Shown one piece after another: positions 18,501 to 27,253 of a stretch of DNA of 47,191 nucleotides (within the stretch, counting starts at the first letter, position 1; every line of letters begins with the position of its first letter). The notes under the pieces were generated by a model. That model was not told the DNA's origin and made no database searches. It worked only from the letters and a program-made list of their open reading frames with translations. Source of the stretch: Terriglobia bacterium (lineage in GTDB: Bacteria; Acidobacteriota; Terriglobia; Bryobacterales; UBA6623). The position numbers and the translations under genes are program-made. The stretch spans positions 1 to 47,191 of the forward strand of contig VXRL01000032.1 in the NCBI GenBank assembly GCA_009838515.1, given 5' to 3'.

Positions 18501-18886
18501 TCCAGGGCCATCTCCTCGAGGCCCGAACGCGGCCGCGTCGATGATGCGGCCAGTCGCCGCATCACGATCGGCGGGAAGGCGACAGGGATCCCCGGGAGCA
18601 CTTCGAACGGCCCGCTGCGCCAGGCTTGGTAGCGGTCGCGCACAAGCGCCAGCGAGTAACGGCCCGAGATCAGATCGGCGAATTCAAACGCCCCGTCGGA
18701 ACCGGTCTCGCGGCGCAGCACCTGGGCGCTGCTCAGGTTGATGAGCTGGGCCTCGACCCCGGCTAGCGGTGCCTGGTCCCCCGCGAAGACGTGACCCGAG
18801 ACCAGTCCTGCGCCAGACTGCCCACAGACGGGCAGCGCCAGCGTTAGGGCGAGCAGACAACCGCGCTTGAAGCGGCGTGGCAGCAC
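15578..18886 (-). CDS. Oar-like TonB-dependent outer-membrane receptor
   Basis: 1102 aa from a GTG. A signal peptide (to about residue 25) precedes a carboxypeptidase-regulatory-like beta-sandwich (GLVSGHVFAGDQAPLAGVEAQL to about 110). The plug domain contains VDKLLHLVPGITPANAL and FINYKLDGASNNAQN, followed by a long beta-barrel. The chain ends in LRLRF, a terminal aromatic typical of barrel insertion. The architecture matches the Oar/CarboxypepD_reg receptors abundant in Acidobacteriota, which import or bind large ligands such as glycans or peptides; the ligand here is unknown. There is no N-terminal STN signalling domain. It begins 12 nt after the anti-sigma stop, so it belongs to the sigma/anti-sigma operon. 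Its tail overlaps dapA by 12 nt. Confidence 0.87.
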   Translation of the reverse strand: MLPRRFKRGCLLALTLALPVCGQSGAGLVSGHVFAGDQAPLAGVEAQLINLSSAQVLRRETGSDGAFEFADLISGRYSLALVRDRYQAWRSGPFEVLPGIPVAFPPIVMRRLAASSTRPRSGLEEMALEHGLAREQVEALPIVVGAEGRTTVDKLLHLVPGITPANALDIDPFTGRAAAVSANGSRSSFINYKLDGASNNAQNRITGAQAATLGPTPEALESLRVITHTYSASDGRNAGAVVDPLFRSGGDQWHGQVRGFGRPPWNESFGSFDGAHDRVSGWAGGAQAGGPIWQRHRLYGFFDGEAWLTDRRHNALRRGLSDNERTGNFFGFENQPIDPQSGLPFPNGKIPAYRLDPLMQHYLATFVPPANLEGGWMQFTERLPSRGQVAVARIDQRSNTLSHYFSHYLYSNRVTEPPQEAFTVSPGTVADRRQLSNHTQYAITHTVASNFAQTLRLAMQRLSSEQHSGNPRYRETPAEDLGFDYADLNPNSIPNVRLWNDFGQLQLHVAPFIDAEDSVQTTLQLSHGLEYRYRRQAVRAGLLMQRGSWPFTNRENAAGSFSFPVPPDPPVRFRGQGLRDLLLGRPGEFRLQTRRSLDLQWHEFAAFTEGEIRPWRDLKITVGLRFEQQPPGIDRQDRLMTFREGTQSARFPDSPPNLLFPGDTAPDGEVLPRSTIETLGRNFSPRVGLAFSPSWQGRAARWVLGESGRSVFRGAYGVFFDHGTFAGSSAAALFQATYPPFSQDNRYTLREPTGMFQTPGRVIGDSALTTIRSPLVRYPILVFDPRFENARAEHWNLSWQRLLPWRVFLSGTYLGTRSSRLQQQRELNGLVRNPLHGFGFVRYMRRFSRFANIRSFESSGTARYRAVQLRANRYLHRGLALDVGYTWSQSFDNGSTVFGDELVGEAWTFSDFDRRHSLNAIWLYEVRLPRRWTDRVRWAGGWTVSGIWRWRSGLPLDIRQTEDPSYTFEQVGRPDRIGSFTQFDADEIRTYALVGDRKVTGHFAFDPTAFRAVRPTSFEEVRQGSSRRNEYRMAGFQQWDFRISRLFQAAEQVSVELGFDLLNAFGNRNWAEPFGNIDHVYFGVARMSGLGRTSQAALRLRF

Positions 18887-18898
18887 CGTAGCTTTAGG

Positions 18899-20695
18899 CT
18901 ACCGGATGGCAGAGCGTAGCTGTCGGGTGCGCTGGCGGAGCCGCGCGAGCAGGCTCGCGCTGGAGGGGCTGCCCTCGCTGATGTCGAGCACGTCGCTGCC
19001 GCCGAAGAACAGCGAGCTCAGTGCTTGGTCGAGGGCTAGGGCGTCTTGCAGCAAGGCCGTGCCGGCAGCTCGAAGGTCAGAGCTGTTGCCGTCCGTGACA
19101 CGGGGCCCGCGGTACGCCCAGTAGCGCCTCGGCAGGGCCTCGGAAAGCTGGCCGTGAATGCTTGCCTCGTGCCGCGCGATGCCGTCTAAGTGGTAGCGTG
19201 CCGTGCGGCGGAAGCTGTCCGCATCCCGGACTTGGGCGATGTCTGAGCGGCTGAGCAGGTTGTGCAGCGCGTGGACATGTGCCAGCAGGTCCGCGTCATG
19301 ACGCATCACGTCGCTGACGTACAGGTCCAGCTCGTTCTCGAGCATGCTCCGGTCCAATGGCTGGAACGAGCGCCTGGCCGCATCCCTGTAATGTTGCAGC
19401 AGCGCGTTGTGGACCGTGGTGCCCAAACTCCGCGTGCGGCTGGCGCGAACGGCATCGGGCAAGGCCTCGGCCGGGACGCGCGCACCGCGCACCGCTATGT
19501 CGAACTCGATCGGCCGGCCGTCGGCTACTGCGAGCAGTGCCTTCTCGGCACGGGCGCGCTCGCGCTCGCTCGCCACCGTGCCGGCGAATCGAATCGACTC
19601 GGCCGTCCCGCTCGCCTCGAGGCTTGCCTTCCACAGGCCTGCCTTGATGAGCATCCAGCTGCCCTCGGCCAAGACCTCGGGCTCGGTTCTGACGGTCGGG
19701 GGGGCGGTGCTGGCGGCTTCCGGCGCAGCCACCGCGAGTGCCGTCGGCGAGAGGGCTGGCGGCTCTGGCAGATCATCCAAGCGCGGAAGCGCGACCAGGG
19801 CGAGGTGGCTCGGCACCGTTCCAGCGCTCAGATCCGGGGCGGTGCTGGCTGCCAAGGCCTGTATGCTCGCGGGAGCGGCCTGCCGTGGCTCGGCTGCGAT
19901 CCATTGGAAGCGCTCCGGAGGCGTTGTCTGAGCCGCGACTTCCAGCTGCACGGCCTGCGGCGCTTCTGCTGTCAAGATGGTGGGCGGCAAAGCCGTTTCG
20001 ACCAACTGGGCCGTGGTAACAGGCACGGGCGGTTCCGGTGTGGCGATCGCGTTCCAGCCCAGCCAGGCTGCCAGGCATACGCCTGCAAAAGCGGCGGCGT
20101 AGGGGGTTAGCGCCGGGATCTGGTACGGACGAATCTGGGGCATCCATTGCCAGATCCGCGTGTTTGCGCTCCGTTGGGATTCCACCTCTTGCTCGAGGCG
20201 GCCGCGAAGCGTTGCCAGGGCCGCTGCCTTGTGATCCAAGGGCAGCTCGAAAGCGGATTCCCGGCTCAGCTCGTACTCGATCGAGGCCAGCTGCACATGC
20301 AGGTCTGCCGCCCGAGCTTGGCACTGGGCGCAAGTCGCCAAGTGCGCCTCAAGCTCCGGGCTCAGGCTGTTCTCGATCGAAAGCAGCAGGTCCTCGGTGG
20401 ACAGGTGGAGCGAGAGCAGCTGGGCCTCGGCCGCCAAGCGCTTGCGCAGCGCGGAGAACTGCTCCGGCCGCGGGGCCGGCGCGGGCAGCGCCTCGCGGAT
20501 GGCGGCTGCGGTCAGGACGAAGCTCTCCTGCATGTCGACCAAGCGGGACTTGCAGTCGACGCACTCCGCCACGTGCCGGCGAAGCCCGCGGTCCTCCAAT
20601 TCGCCGTTAGCGTAGAGGAGCAGCTCTTCTGGACTTAGGTGTCTCACTAGGCTTTGCAACCGACTTGCGGAGCTTCTTGATCCCTCGGGCGACAT
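18899..20695 (-). CDS. large membrane anti-sigma factor with two zinc-finger motifs
   Basis: 598 aa. Two anti-sigma zinc-finger motifs are visible: His41-x3-Cys45-x2-Cys48 and His118-x3-Cys122-x2-Cys125. A single membrane helix lies near residues 196-217, followed by a Pro/Ala-rich linker. A segment near residues 355-395 resembles a BON-like unit (IRFAGTVASERERARAEKALL), and the rest is a long helical region. The N-terminal part should hold the sigma factor at the membrane while the long periplasmic part senses a signal. The ATG at 20695 makes an 89-nt overlap with the sigma gene; a GTG at 20647 reduces it to 41 nt and keeps both zinc motifs. Neither has a strong ribosome binding site. Double motifs suggest duplication of the inhibitory domain. 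Confidence 0.75.
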   Translation of the reverse strand: MSPEGSRSSASRLQSLVRHLSPEELLLYANGELEDRGLRRHVAECVDCKSRLVDMQESFVLTAAAIREALPAPAPRPEQFSALRKRLAAEAQLLSLHLSTEDLLLSIENSLSPELEAHLATCAQCQARAADLHVQLASIEYELSRESAFELPLDHKAAALATLRGRLEQEVESQRSANTRIWQWMPQIRPYQIPALTPYAAAFAGVCLAAWLGWNAIATPEPPVPVTTAQLVETALPPTILTAEAPQAVQLEVAAQTTPPERFQWIAAEPRQAAPASIQALAASTAPDLSAGTVPSHLALVALPRLDDLPEPPALSPTALAVAAPEAASTAPPTVRTEPEVLAEGSWMLIKAGLWKASLEASGTAESIRFAGTVASERERARAEKALLAVADGRPIEFDIAVRGARVPAEALPDAVRASRTRSLGTTVHNALLQHYRDAARRSFQPLDRSMLENELDLYVSDVMRHDADLLAHVHALHNLLSRSDIAQVRDADSFRRTARYHLDGIARHEASIHGQLSEALPRRYWAYRGPRVTDGNSSDLRAAGTALLQDALALDQALSSLFFGGSDVLDISEGSPSSASLLARLRQRTRQLRSAIR

Positions 20696-21170
20696 AGCTC
20701 GCCACTGTCGAGATCGAAACGTCCAAGACCTCCGCGACCTCGCGGAAGGCCAACCCTTGCGCCCGCAGCAGCAGGCATTCCTTTTCCATTGCCGTCAGCG
20801 TGTGCCATGGGAGTTGCGAGAAGCGCAATGACCGGTCCTGTTCTTCCCATCCGGGAGAGTGAGCGTGTGCGGCCTCGAGATCCTTCCACTGGTCTTCGTC
20901 CAGCAGCAGGGGCCGCGACTTCTTGAGGCTGTCGAGCATCAGGTGCCGGCCGACGCGATAGATCCAACCCTTGGGATTGGCGATCTCCTCGCCGTTGCTG
21001 CGTGCGTGAAAGAAGCGAATGAAGGTCTCTTGCGCTATGTCCTCGATGTCGTTGGTGCTGCTGACGCCAGTGCGCAGGTAGCGCACCAGATTCGAGAAGT
21101 GCTCCTCGAAGAGCCTCTCCGTTTCCCATGCGGCCTGCGTGGTCGCGTCGGGCTGACCGAATGCAGGCAC
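20607..21170 (-). CDS. ECF-type RNA polymerase sigma factor
   Basis: 187 aa. Region 2 is LFEEHFSNLVRYLR ... DIEDIAQETFIRFFH, with NPKGWIYRVGRHLMLDSLKK as the -10-recognition helices. Region 4 is LTAMEKECLLLRAQGLAFREVAEVLDVSISTVASYVARGIKKLRK, a helix-turn-helix that reads the -35. The GTG at 21170 has GAGG about 6 nt upstream. It directs polymerase to a small regulon, probably including this operon. The gene overlaps the anti-sigma gene, which supports coupled synthesis of factor and inhibitor. Confidence 0.9.
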   Translation of the reverse strand: MPAFGQPDATTQAAWETERLFEEHFSNLVRYLRTGVSSTNDIEDIAQETFIRFFHARSNGEEIANPKGWIYRVGRHLMLDSLKKSRPLLLDEDQWKDLEAAHAHSPGWEEQDRSLRFSQLPWHTLTAMEKECLLLRAQGLAFREVAEVLDVSISTVASYVARGIKKLRKSVAKPSETPKSRRAAPLR

Positions 21171-21327
21171 AGAAAACCTCGCTCGCTCCGATCACCACCG
21201 ATGGTCCAGCACTCCCAAGACGATTGAGAAGGCCCTTCTTGTGGCAATCGAGGCTGCAACTCGATTTTCGACTCCAAGCGCTGCGATGTCAAGCGTCGAT
21301 TCTTCCGGACGGCTCGGGCGCCAGCAA

Positions 21328-21355
21328 TTCAAGCGTCGCGGAGCATTCCTATAAT
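21328..21355 (+). promoter_or_regulatory. candidate sigma-70 promoter for the molybdenum hydroxylase operon
   Basis: TATAAT at 21350-21355 matches the -10 consensus exactly. A weak -35 (TTCAAG, 21328-21333) lies 16 nt upstream. The TTG start of the first gene is 72 nt downstream. This is the best promoter-like match noticed in the window, which is otherwise GC-rich. Confidence 0.45.
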
Positions 21356-21411
21356 GGTTAACCGGTTCGATGCCCGGCACCGCCCTCGAACGGCGGCGCG
21401 GCGCGAGCCCC

Positions 21412-21418
21412 GGGGAGG
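21412..21418 (+). promoter_or_regulatory. ribosome binding site that fixes a TTG start
   Basis: GGGGAGG, 9 nt before the TTG at 21428. No ATG or GTG is available in frame close by, so this site is the main reason for placing the FAD-subunit start at a TTG. Confidence 0.6.
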
Positions 21419-21427
21419 CTGCCGCTC

Positions 21428-22303
21428 TTGCACTGGATTGACTACTACCGCCCTAGCACGCTGGAGGCTTGCTTGGAGGCGTTTGCCGAGCATGGCGCGA
21501 GCGCTCGAGCGCTGGCCGGCGGCACGGATCTGCTCGTGCAGATGCGCGCCGGGCGATTGGCCAACAATGTCGTGGTCGACGTCAAGGCGGTTCCCGAACT
21601 CAACGAGATCCGCTACGAGCCCGGCATCGGATTGACACTTGGCGCGGCCGTGCCCTGCTATCGGATCTACGGTGACCCGACGGTGCAGCGGGAGTATCCG
21701 GCGCTGATCGACAGCGTCTCGATGATTGGCGGCACGCAGATCCAAGGACGGGCCTCGGTGGGCGGCAACCTCTGCAATGCCTCGCCCAGTGCCGATGCGG
21801 TGCCGCCGCTGATCGCCCTCGGCGCCACCTGCCGCGTGGCTTCGGTCGCAGGCGAGCGCGAGATCCCGGCCGAAGACTTCTGCACCGCGCCCGGGACGAA
21901 CGCGCTGGGCGAGCGCGAAGTCTTGGTATCTCTCAACCTGCCGGCGCCGTCTCCCGATTCCGGAGCCTGCTATCTGCGTTTCATCCCGCGCAACGAGATG
22001 GACATCGCCGTGGCGGGCGCCGGGGTGTCGGTCAGGCTGGCAAACGGCTGCTTTGACTCCGGGCGCGTCGCACTGGCCGCTGTCGCCGCCACGCCGTTGC
22101 TCGTCCCCGCGGCGGGTGCCGCGCTGAGCGGCCAGCCGGTTGGCCGCTCAGCGATCGCAGCGGCCGCCGCTGCGGCCAAGGCGGCAGCCCGGCCGATCAG
22201 CGATATGCGGGGCACGGCCGAGTACCGCAGCAACCTGTGCGAAGTATTGACCCGGCGCGCCTTGGAGAAGGCCGTGGAACGGGCTGGCGGCACGCTTGGC
22301 TAG
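21428..22303 (+). CDS. molybdenum hydroxylase FAD-binding (medium) subunit
   Basis: 291 aa starting at TTG behind GGGGAGG. Member of the CoxM/XDH medium-subunit family. ALAGGTDLLVQMRAG (about residues 28-42) and GGNLCNASPSADAVPPL (about 112-128) are the two FAD pyrophosphate-binding loops; the second half is the CO-dehydrogenase flavoprotein C-terminal domain. It passes electrons from the 2Fe-2S subunit to the external acceptor. It is followed directly by the 2Fe-2S and Mo subunits in the order medium-small-large. Confidence 0.9.
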   Translation: MHWIDYYRPSTLEACLEAFAEHGASARALAGGTDLLVQMRAGRLANNVVVDVKAVPELNEIRYEPGIGLTLGAAVPCYRIYGDPTVQREYPALIDSVSMIGGTQIQGRASVGGNLCNASPSADAVPPLIALGATCRVASVAGEREIPAEDFCTAPGTNALGEREVLVSLNLPAPSPDSGACYLRFIPRNEMDIAVAGAGVSVRLANGCFDSGRVALAAVAATPLLVPAAGAALSGQPVGRSAIAAAAAAAKAAARPISDMRGTAEYRSNLCEVLTRRALEKAVERAGGTLG

Positions 22304-22319
22304 GCGGGGAAACATCGAG

Positions 22320-22805
22320 ATGCAATCCATTCACGTACGGACCAAGATCAACGGCCAGGCGGCCGAGTTCCTGTGCGAGCCGCGGCAGTCGCTGCTTGAG
22401 GTGCTGCGCGACGTGTTGCGCCTCACGGGGACCAAAGAGGGCTGTAACGACGGCAATTGCGGCGCCTGCACGGTGGAGATGGACGGGCGCATCGTTCCGG
22501 CCTGCCTCGTGCTCGGCGCGGAGGCCGAGGGAGCGGACATCCTCACGATCGAGGGGATCGCCGAGGGCAGCGCGCTGCACGAGCTCCAGAATGCCTTTCT
22601 CGAAGGCGCGGCCCTGCAGTGCGGCGTTTGCACGCCGGGCTTCATTGTCGCCTCCAAGGCGCTATTGGATAGCAATCCGGACCCGAGCGAGGAAGAGATC
22701 CGTTTCTGGCTGGCGAACAATCTTTGCCGCTGCACCGGCTACGACAAGATCGTGCGCTCAGTGCAGGCGGCAGCCGAGAGAATGCAGCAGGAGGCCACGC
22801 CATGA
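22320..22805 (+). CDS. molybdenum hydroxylase 2Fe-2S (small) subunit
   Basis: 161 aa from the ATG at 22320; a TTG at 22296 would overlap the previous gene. Both iron-sulfur clusters are complete: Cys42, Cys47, Cys50 and Cys62 in a plant-ferredoxin-like N-terminal domain (GCNDGNCGACT), and Cys101, Cys104, Cys136 and Cys138 in the C-terminal helical domain (QCGVCTPGF, NNLCRCTGY). Transfers electrons from the Mo centre to FAD. Its stop overlaps the next start as ATGA. Confidence 0.93.
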   Translation: MQSIHVRTKINGQAAEFLCEPRQSLLEVLRDVLRLTGTKEGCNDGNCGACTVEMDGRIVPACLVLGAEAEGADILTIEGIAEGSALHELQNAFLEGAALQCGVCTPGFIVASKALLDSNPDPSEEEIRFWLANNLCRCTGYDKIVRSVQAAAERMQQEATP

Positions 22806-25147
22806 GCACGTCCACACTGAAACCCACCAGCACATCGGCCGCCCCGGCCGACAGGTCCGGCAACGGAGCGCCGCACCGCGACGGCTACGAGCCCAACATG
22901 GTGCTGGCCACGCAGACCTTCGATGTGGTCGGCACCCGGCCGGTGCGCCACGATGGTGCCGACAAGGTGACTGGCCGGGCGCTCTACGGCGCCGATCTCG
23001 CGCTCGCCGGCACGCTGCATGGTGCCATCTTGCGCAGCCCGCACGCGCATGCGCGCATACGCTCCGTTGATACATCCAAAGCTGAGCAGATGGACGGCGT
23101 GTATGCGGTCGTCACCGCCGACGACCTGCCCGAGGCGGAAGACAAGCTGGTCGACGTGGGAGAAGGCGACACGCGCTTGTCCTATGTCCACGGAAATGTC
23201 CTCGCCAAGGGCAAGGTGCTGTACCAAGGCCACGCCGTGGCCGCAGTCGCCGCGCGCAATCAGCATGTCGCGTTGGAGGCGGCCGATGCCATCGCGGTGG
23301 ACTACGAGCCGCTGCCGAGCTACATGACCGCGCCGGAAGCGATGGCCGCAGACGCGGAACTGCTGCACTCCGACCTCCGCATGAAGGAGTTTGGGGAGCA
23401 GACCGACAAGCCCTCCAACGTGGCCGAGCATTTCCACTGGACGGCGGGCGACGTTGCCGAGGGGTTCGCGGGTTCGGACGTGGTGGTCGAGCGGACGTTC
23501 GACACGTCCACGGTCCACCAAGGCTATATCGAGCCGCACAACGTGACCGCGCTTTGGAACCACGACGGCCGCCTGCACATCTGGTGCTCCACGCAGGGCG
23601 CTTTCGTCGTGCGCGATGTGACCTCGAAAATCTTGGAGGTTCCGGTTTCGAACATCAAGGTCACGCCGATGGAGATCGGCGGCGGCTTTGGCGGCAAGAT
23701 CCCGGTCTACATGGAGCCGGTCGCGGCCCTGCTGTCGCGCAAGACCGGCCGGCCGGTCAAGATCGTCATGTCGCGCGAGGACGTCTTCACCGGGACCGGG
23801 CCGACGCCCGGATCGCATGTCCGGGTGAAGGTCGGGGCCACGACGGACGGCAAGATACAGGCGCTGGAAGCCACGCTGGCCTACGAGGCCGGCGCCTACC
23901 CGGGCTCCTTCGTGGCGCCCGGCGGCATGTGCGTCTTCGCCGCCTACGACTGCGCCAACCTCTCGGTCGATTGCTATGACGTAGTCGTCAACAAGCCCAG
24001 CTCCGCCGCATACCGAGCGCCCGGCGCGACGCAGGCTGCGTTTGCCGCCGAGCAGGTGATCGACGAGGTGGCGTCCAAGCTCGGCTTGGACCCCGTGGAC
24101 TTCCGGCTGCGCAATGCCGCCACGGAGGGCACGCGTCGCGCCGACGGCCCGAAATTCCGCCGCATCGGCTGCGAGGAAGTGCTGCACGCTGTCCGAGACC
24201 ACCCGCACTACGCAGCGCCCCTCACCGGTCCGAATCAAGGCCGCGGGGTAGCCGTGGGCTTCTGGTTCAACGTCGGCTTGGAGTCCAGCTGCACCTTGAA
24301 CGTGAACACGGACGGCACCGTCCATCTCGTGGAAGGCTCCACCGACATCGGCGGCACGCGCACCTCGATCGCGATGCAGGCGGCCGAGGTGCTGGGAATC
24401 GCGGCGGAGGAGATCCTGCCGGAAGTGGTCGACACGGATTCGGTCGGATTCACGTCGGTCACGGGCGGCAGTCGCACCACCTTCGCGACCGGCTGGGCCG
24501 CGCACGACGCCGCCCAGAAGATCGTCGCGGAGATGAGGGCCCGGGCGGCCAAGCTGTGGTCCGTGGAGGCCGATCAAGTGCAGCATGCCAAGGGCGTGTA
24601 TTCGTCGAACGGCAACAGCATCGTCTTCTGCGATCTGGCTGCCATGTCCAGCAAGACCGGCGGCCCGGTCAGCGCAACCGCCACAGTCAAGCCGAGAGGC
24701 GTTGGCGGCTCGTTCTCCGCGAACATCGTCGACGTCGAAGTCGATCCGGAAACTGGCAAGGTGGAGATCTTGCGGTTTACCGCGGTGCAGGATGTCGGCA
24801 AGGCCGTGCATCCGAGCTATGTCGAGGGCCAGATGCAGGGCGGATCCGTGCAGGGAATCGGCTGGGCGCTCAACGAGGAGTACTTCATGGGGGCCGACGG
24901 CACAATGAAGAACAGCAGCTTGCTCGACTACCGGATGCCCACGACATTGGACCTGCCGATGATCGACACGTGCATCGTCGAGGTTGCCAATCCCGGCCAT
25001 CCGTTCGGCGTCAGGGGCGTCGGCGAAGCCAATATCGTGCCGCCGCCGGCGGCGATCGCCAATGCCATCCACCGGGCAGTGGGAGCGCGCATGCAGCGGC
25101 TCCCGATGAGCCCGCCGGCAGTCTGGGCGGAGGTGGCCGGAAGCTAG
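22802..25147 (+). CDS. molybdenum hydroxylase Mo-cofactor (large) subunit
   Basis: 781 aa, xanthine dehydrogenase/aldehyde oxidase family. GRALYGADL near residue 60 starts the a/b hammerhead domain; GGGFGGKIP binds the cofactor; the substrate-side loop is AYRAPGATQ; the conserved catalytic base is Glu742 in GVGEANIVPP. The loop is not the AYxCSFR of true CO dehydrogenase, so CO oxidation is unlikely; a purine, aldehyde, N-heterocycle or aromatic-CoA substrate is possible. There is no Tat leader, but about 30 polar residues precede the domain. The partner Mo-cofactor maturation (XdhC/CoxD-like) genes are not in the window. Confidence 0.92.
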   Translation: MSTSTLKPTSTSAAPADRSGNGAPHRDGYEPNMVLATQTFDVVGTRPVRHDGADKVTGRALYGADLALAGTLHGAILRSPHAHARIRSVDTSKAEQMDGVYAVVTADDLPEAEDKLVDVGEGDTRLSYVHGNVLAKGKVLYQGHAVAAVAARNQHVALEAADAIAVDYEPLPSYMTAPEAMAADAELLHSDLRMKEFGEQTDKPSNVAEHFHWTAGDVAEGFAGSDVVVERTFDTSTVHQGYIEPHNVTALWNHDGRLHIWCSTQGAFVVRDVTSKILEVPVSNIKVTPMEIGGGFGGKIPVYMEPVAALLSRKTGRPVKIVMSREDVFTGTGPTPGSHVRVKVGATTDGKIQALEATLAYEAGAYPGSFVAPGGMCVFAAYDCANLSVDCYDVVVNKPSSAAYRAPGATQAAFAAEQVIDEVASKLGLDPVDFRLRNAATEGTRRADGPKFRRIGCEEVLHAVRDHPHYAAPLTGPNQGRGVAVGFWFNVGLESSCTLNVNTDGTVHLVEGSTDIGGTRTSIAMQAAEVLGIAAEEILPEVVDTDSVGFTSVTGGSRTTFATGWAAHDAAQKIVAEMRARAAKLWSVEADQVQHAKGVYSSNGNSIVFCDLAAMSSKTGGPVSATATVKPRGVGGSFSANIVDVEVDPETGKVEILRFTAVQDVGKAVHPSYVEGQMQGGSVQGIGWALNEEYFMGADGTMKNSSLLDYRMPTTLDLPMIDTCIVEVANPGHPFGVRGVGEANIVPPPAAIANAIHRAVGARMQRLPMSPPAVWAEVAGS

Positions 25148-25224
25148 GCTGCGGTTTGCGACACGCCGGGCGCCGGAACGTTTCGAGACGCCAAATGGCG
25201 CGCTGAGAGGAGCACTGTTTACAC

Positions 25225-26115
25225 ATGTCCAATGTCTTGATGGAATCGAATATTCCGAGCCTGCCGCTGCTATCCCGCGGCAAGGTACGCGACCTGTACG
25301 CGGTCGGCGACGACCGGCTGCTGATGGTGGCCAGCGATCGAATCTCAGCGTTCGACGTCGTCCTGCCAACGCCGATTCCGCGCAAGGGAGAGGTGCTGAC
25401 CAAGCTTTCGATCTTTTGGTTCGACTTCCTCAAGGATGTTATCGGCACGCACTTCATCACTGCGGATGTTTCGGAGTATCCGTCGGAATTGTCCGGCTAC
25501 CGGGACCAGCTCGAAGGCCGTTCGATGCTGGTGAAACGGCTGGAAATGTTCCCCATCGAGTGCGTGACGCGCGGTTACATCGTGGGCTCGGGCTGGAAGG
25601 ACTACCAGCGCACCGGAGCGGTCTGCGGAATCACGCTGCCCGAGGGCTTGCAGGAGTGCGCCAAGCTGCCTGACGCGATCTTCACCCCCGCTACCAAGGC
25701 GGTCGAGGGCCACGACGAGAACATCGGCTTCGACCAGGCCGCCGAACTCGTAGGAAGCGAGATGGCGGCGCGACTGCGCGACCTGACGATCAACATCTAT
25801 GAGCGCGCCTCCCAGCACGGGCTGGGGCGGGGCTTGATTCTGGCCGACACGAAGCTCGAGTTCGGCATGTTTGACGGCGAGATCGTACTCGGCGACGAGG
25901 TGCTCACGCCCGACTCGTCGCGGTATTGGCCCCTCGACCTGTACCAGCCGGGCAGGGGCCAGGAGTCGTTCGACAAGCAGTACGTGCGCGACTACCTCGA
26001 AGAGGTGAAATTCAACAAGCAGCCGCCTGGGCCAGAACTGCCTGGCGATGTCGTCACCAACACGTCCCTGAAATACGTAGAGGCCTACGAGACGATCACC
26101 GGCACGTCGCTCTAG
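25225..26115 (+). CDS. purC: phosphoribosylaminoimidazole-succinocarboxamide synthase
   Basis: 296 aa. Ligates aspartate to CAIR with ATP in purine synthesis. GKVRDLYAVGDDRLLMVASDRISAFDVVLP is the typical N-terminal ATP-binding lobe; VRGY-like VTRGYIVGSGWKDYQ and LILADTKLEFG, which holds metal/ATP-binding residues, follow, and DEVLTPDSSRYWP closes the active site. It is the longer SAICAR synthase form. AGGAG at 25208-25212 precedes the ATG by 12 nt. It stands 77 nt after the molybdenum hydroxylase operon, without other pur genes. Confidence 0.95.
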   Translation: MSNVLMESNIPSLPLLSRGKVRDLYAVGDDRLLMVASDRISAFDVVLPTPIPRKGEVLTKLSIFWFDFLKDVIGTHFITADVSEYPSELSGYRDQLEGRSMLVKRLEMFPIECVTRGYIVGSGWKDYQRTGAVCGITLPEGLQECAKLPDAIFTPATKAVEGHDENIGFDQAAELVGSEMAARLRDLTINIYERASQHGLGRGLILADTKLEFGMFDGEIVLGDEVLTPDSSRYWPLDLYQPGRGQESFDKQYVRDYLEEVKFNKQPPGPELPGDVVTNTSLKYVEAYETITGTSL

Positions 26116-26187
26116 GACGATGGCTCCCGCCATTGTGGGGCGGTGCGACCCCTCCGGGCGGGCCCGACGGTGGTAGAATCCATTGCG

Positions 26188-27057
<870 letters not shown>

Positions 27058-27253
27058 CCGCCAGCACGATCGCACGGGTCCTGGCTCGAGGGCTTGGCCG
27101 GGCCCGAGCGATGCGCAGTCAGGCCGCTCGGCTCAGCGGTGAGTTCAACATGATCGAGCGATGAGCGCGAACTGACGGGACCGTATCCAGCCGCGGAGAA
27201 GGCTTCAGGCTGCAGAACGACCCGGCACTCGGGACTTTCCGTATCATGTAGGC

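Noticed and set aside
21350..21390. tRNA-like GGTTCGATGCCCGG segment
   Set aside because: The T-arm stem does not pair on both sides, and no matching acceptor or anticodon arm lies upstream.
22296..22319. upstream TTG start for the 2Fe-2S subunit
   Set aside because: It adds eight residues not typical for the family; the ATG at 22320 directly precedes the ferredoxin-like domain.
22802..25147. CO dehydrogenase large subunit (CoxL)
   Set aside because: The active-site loop is AYRAPGATQ and not AYxCSFR, so a true CO dehydrogenase is not supported.
22739..25369. 876-codon minus-strand open frame opposite the molybdenum hydroxylase large subunit
   Set aside because: Shadow of the plus-strand gene caused by GC-rich codons; His/Arg/Gly-rich translation with no family resemblance, while the plus strand has clear motifs.
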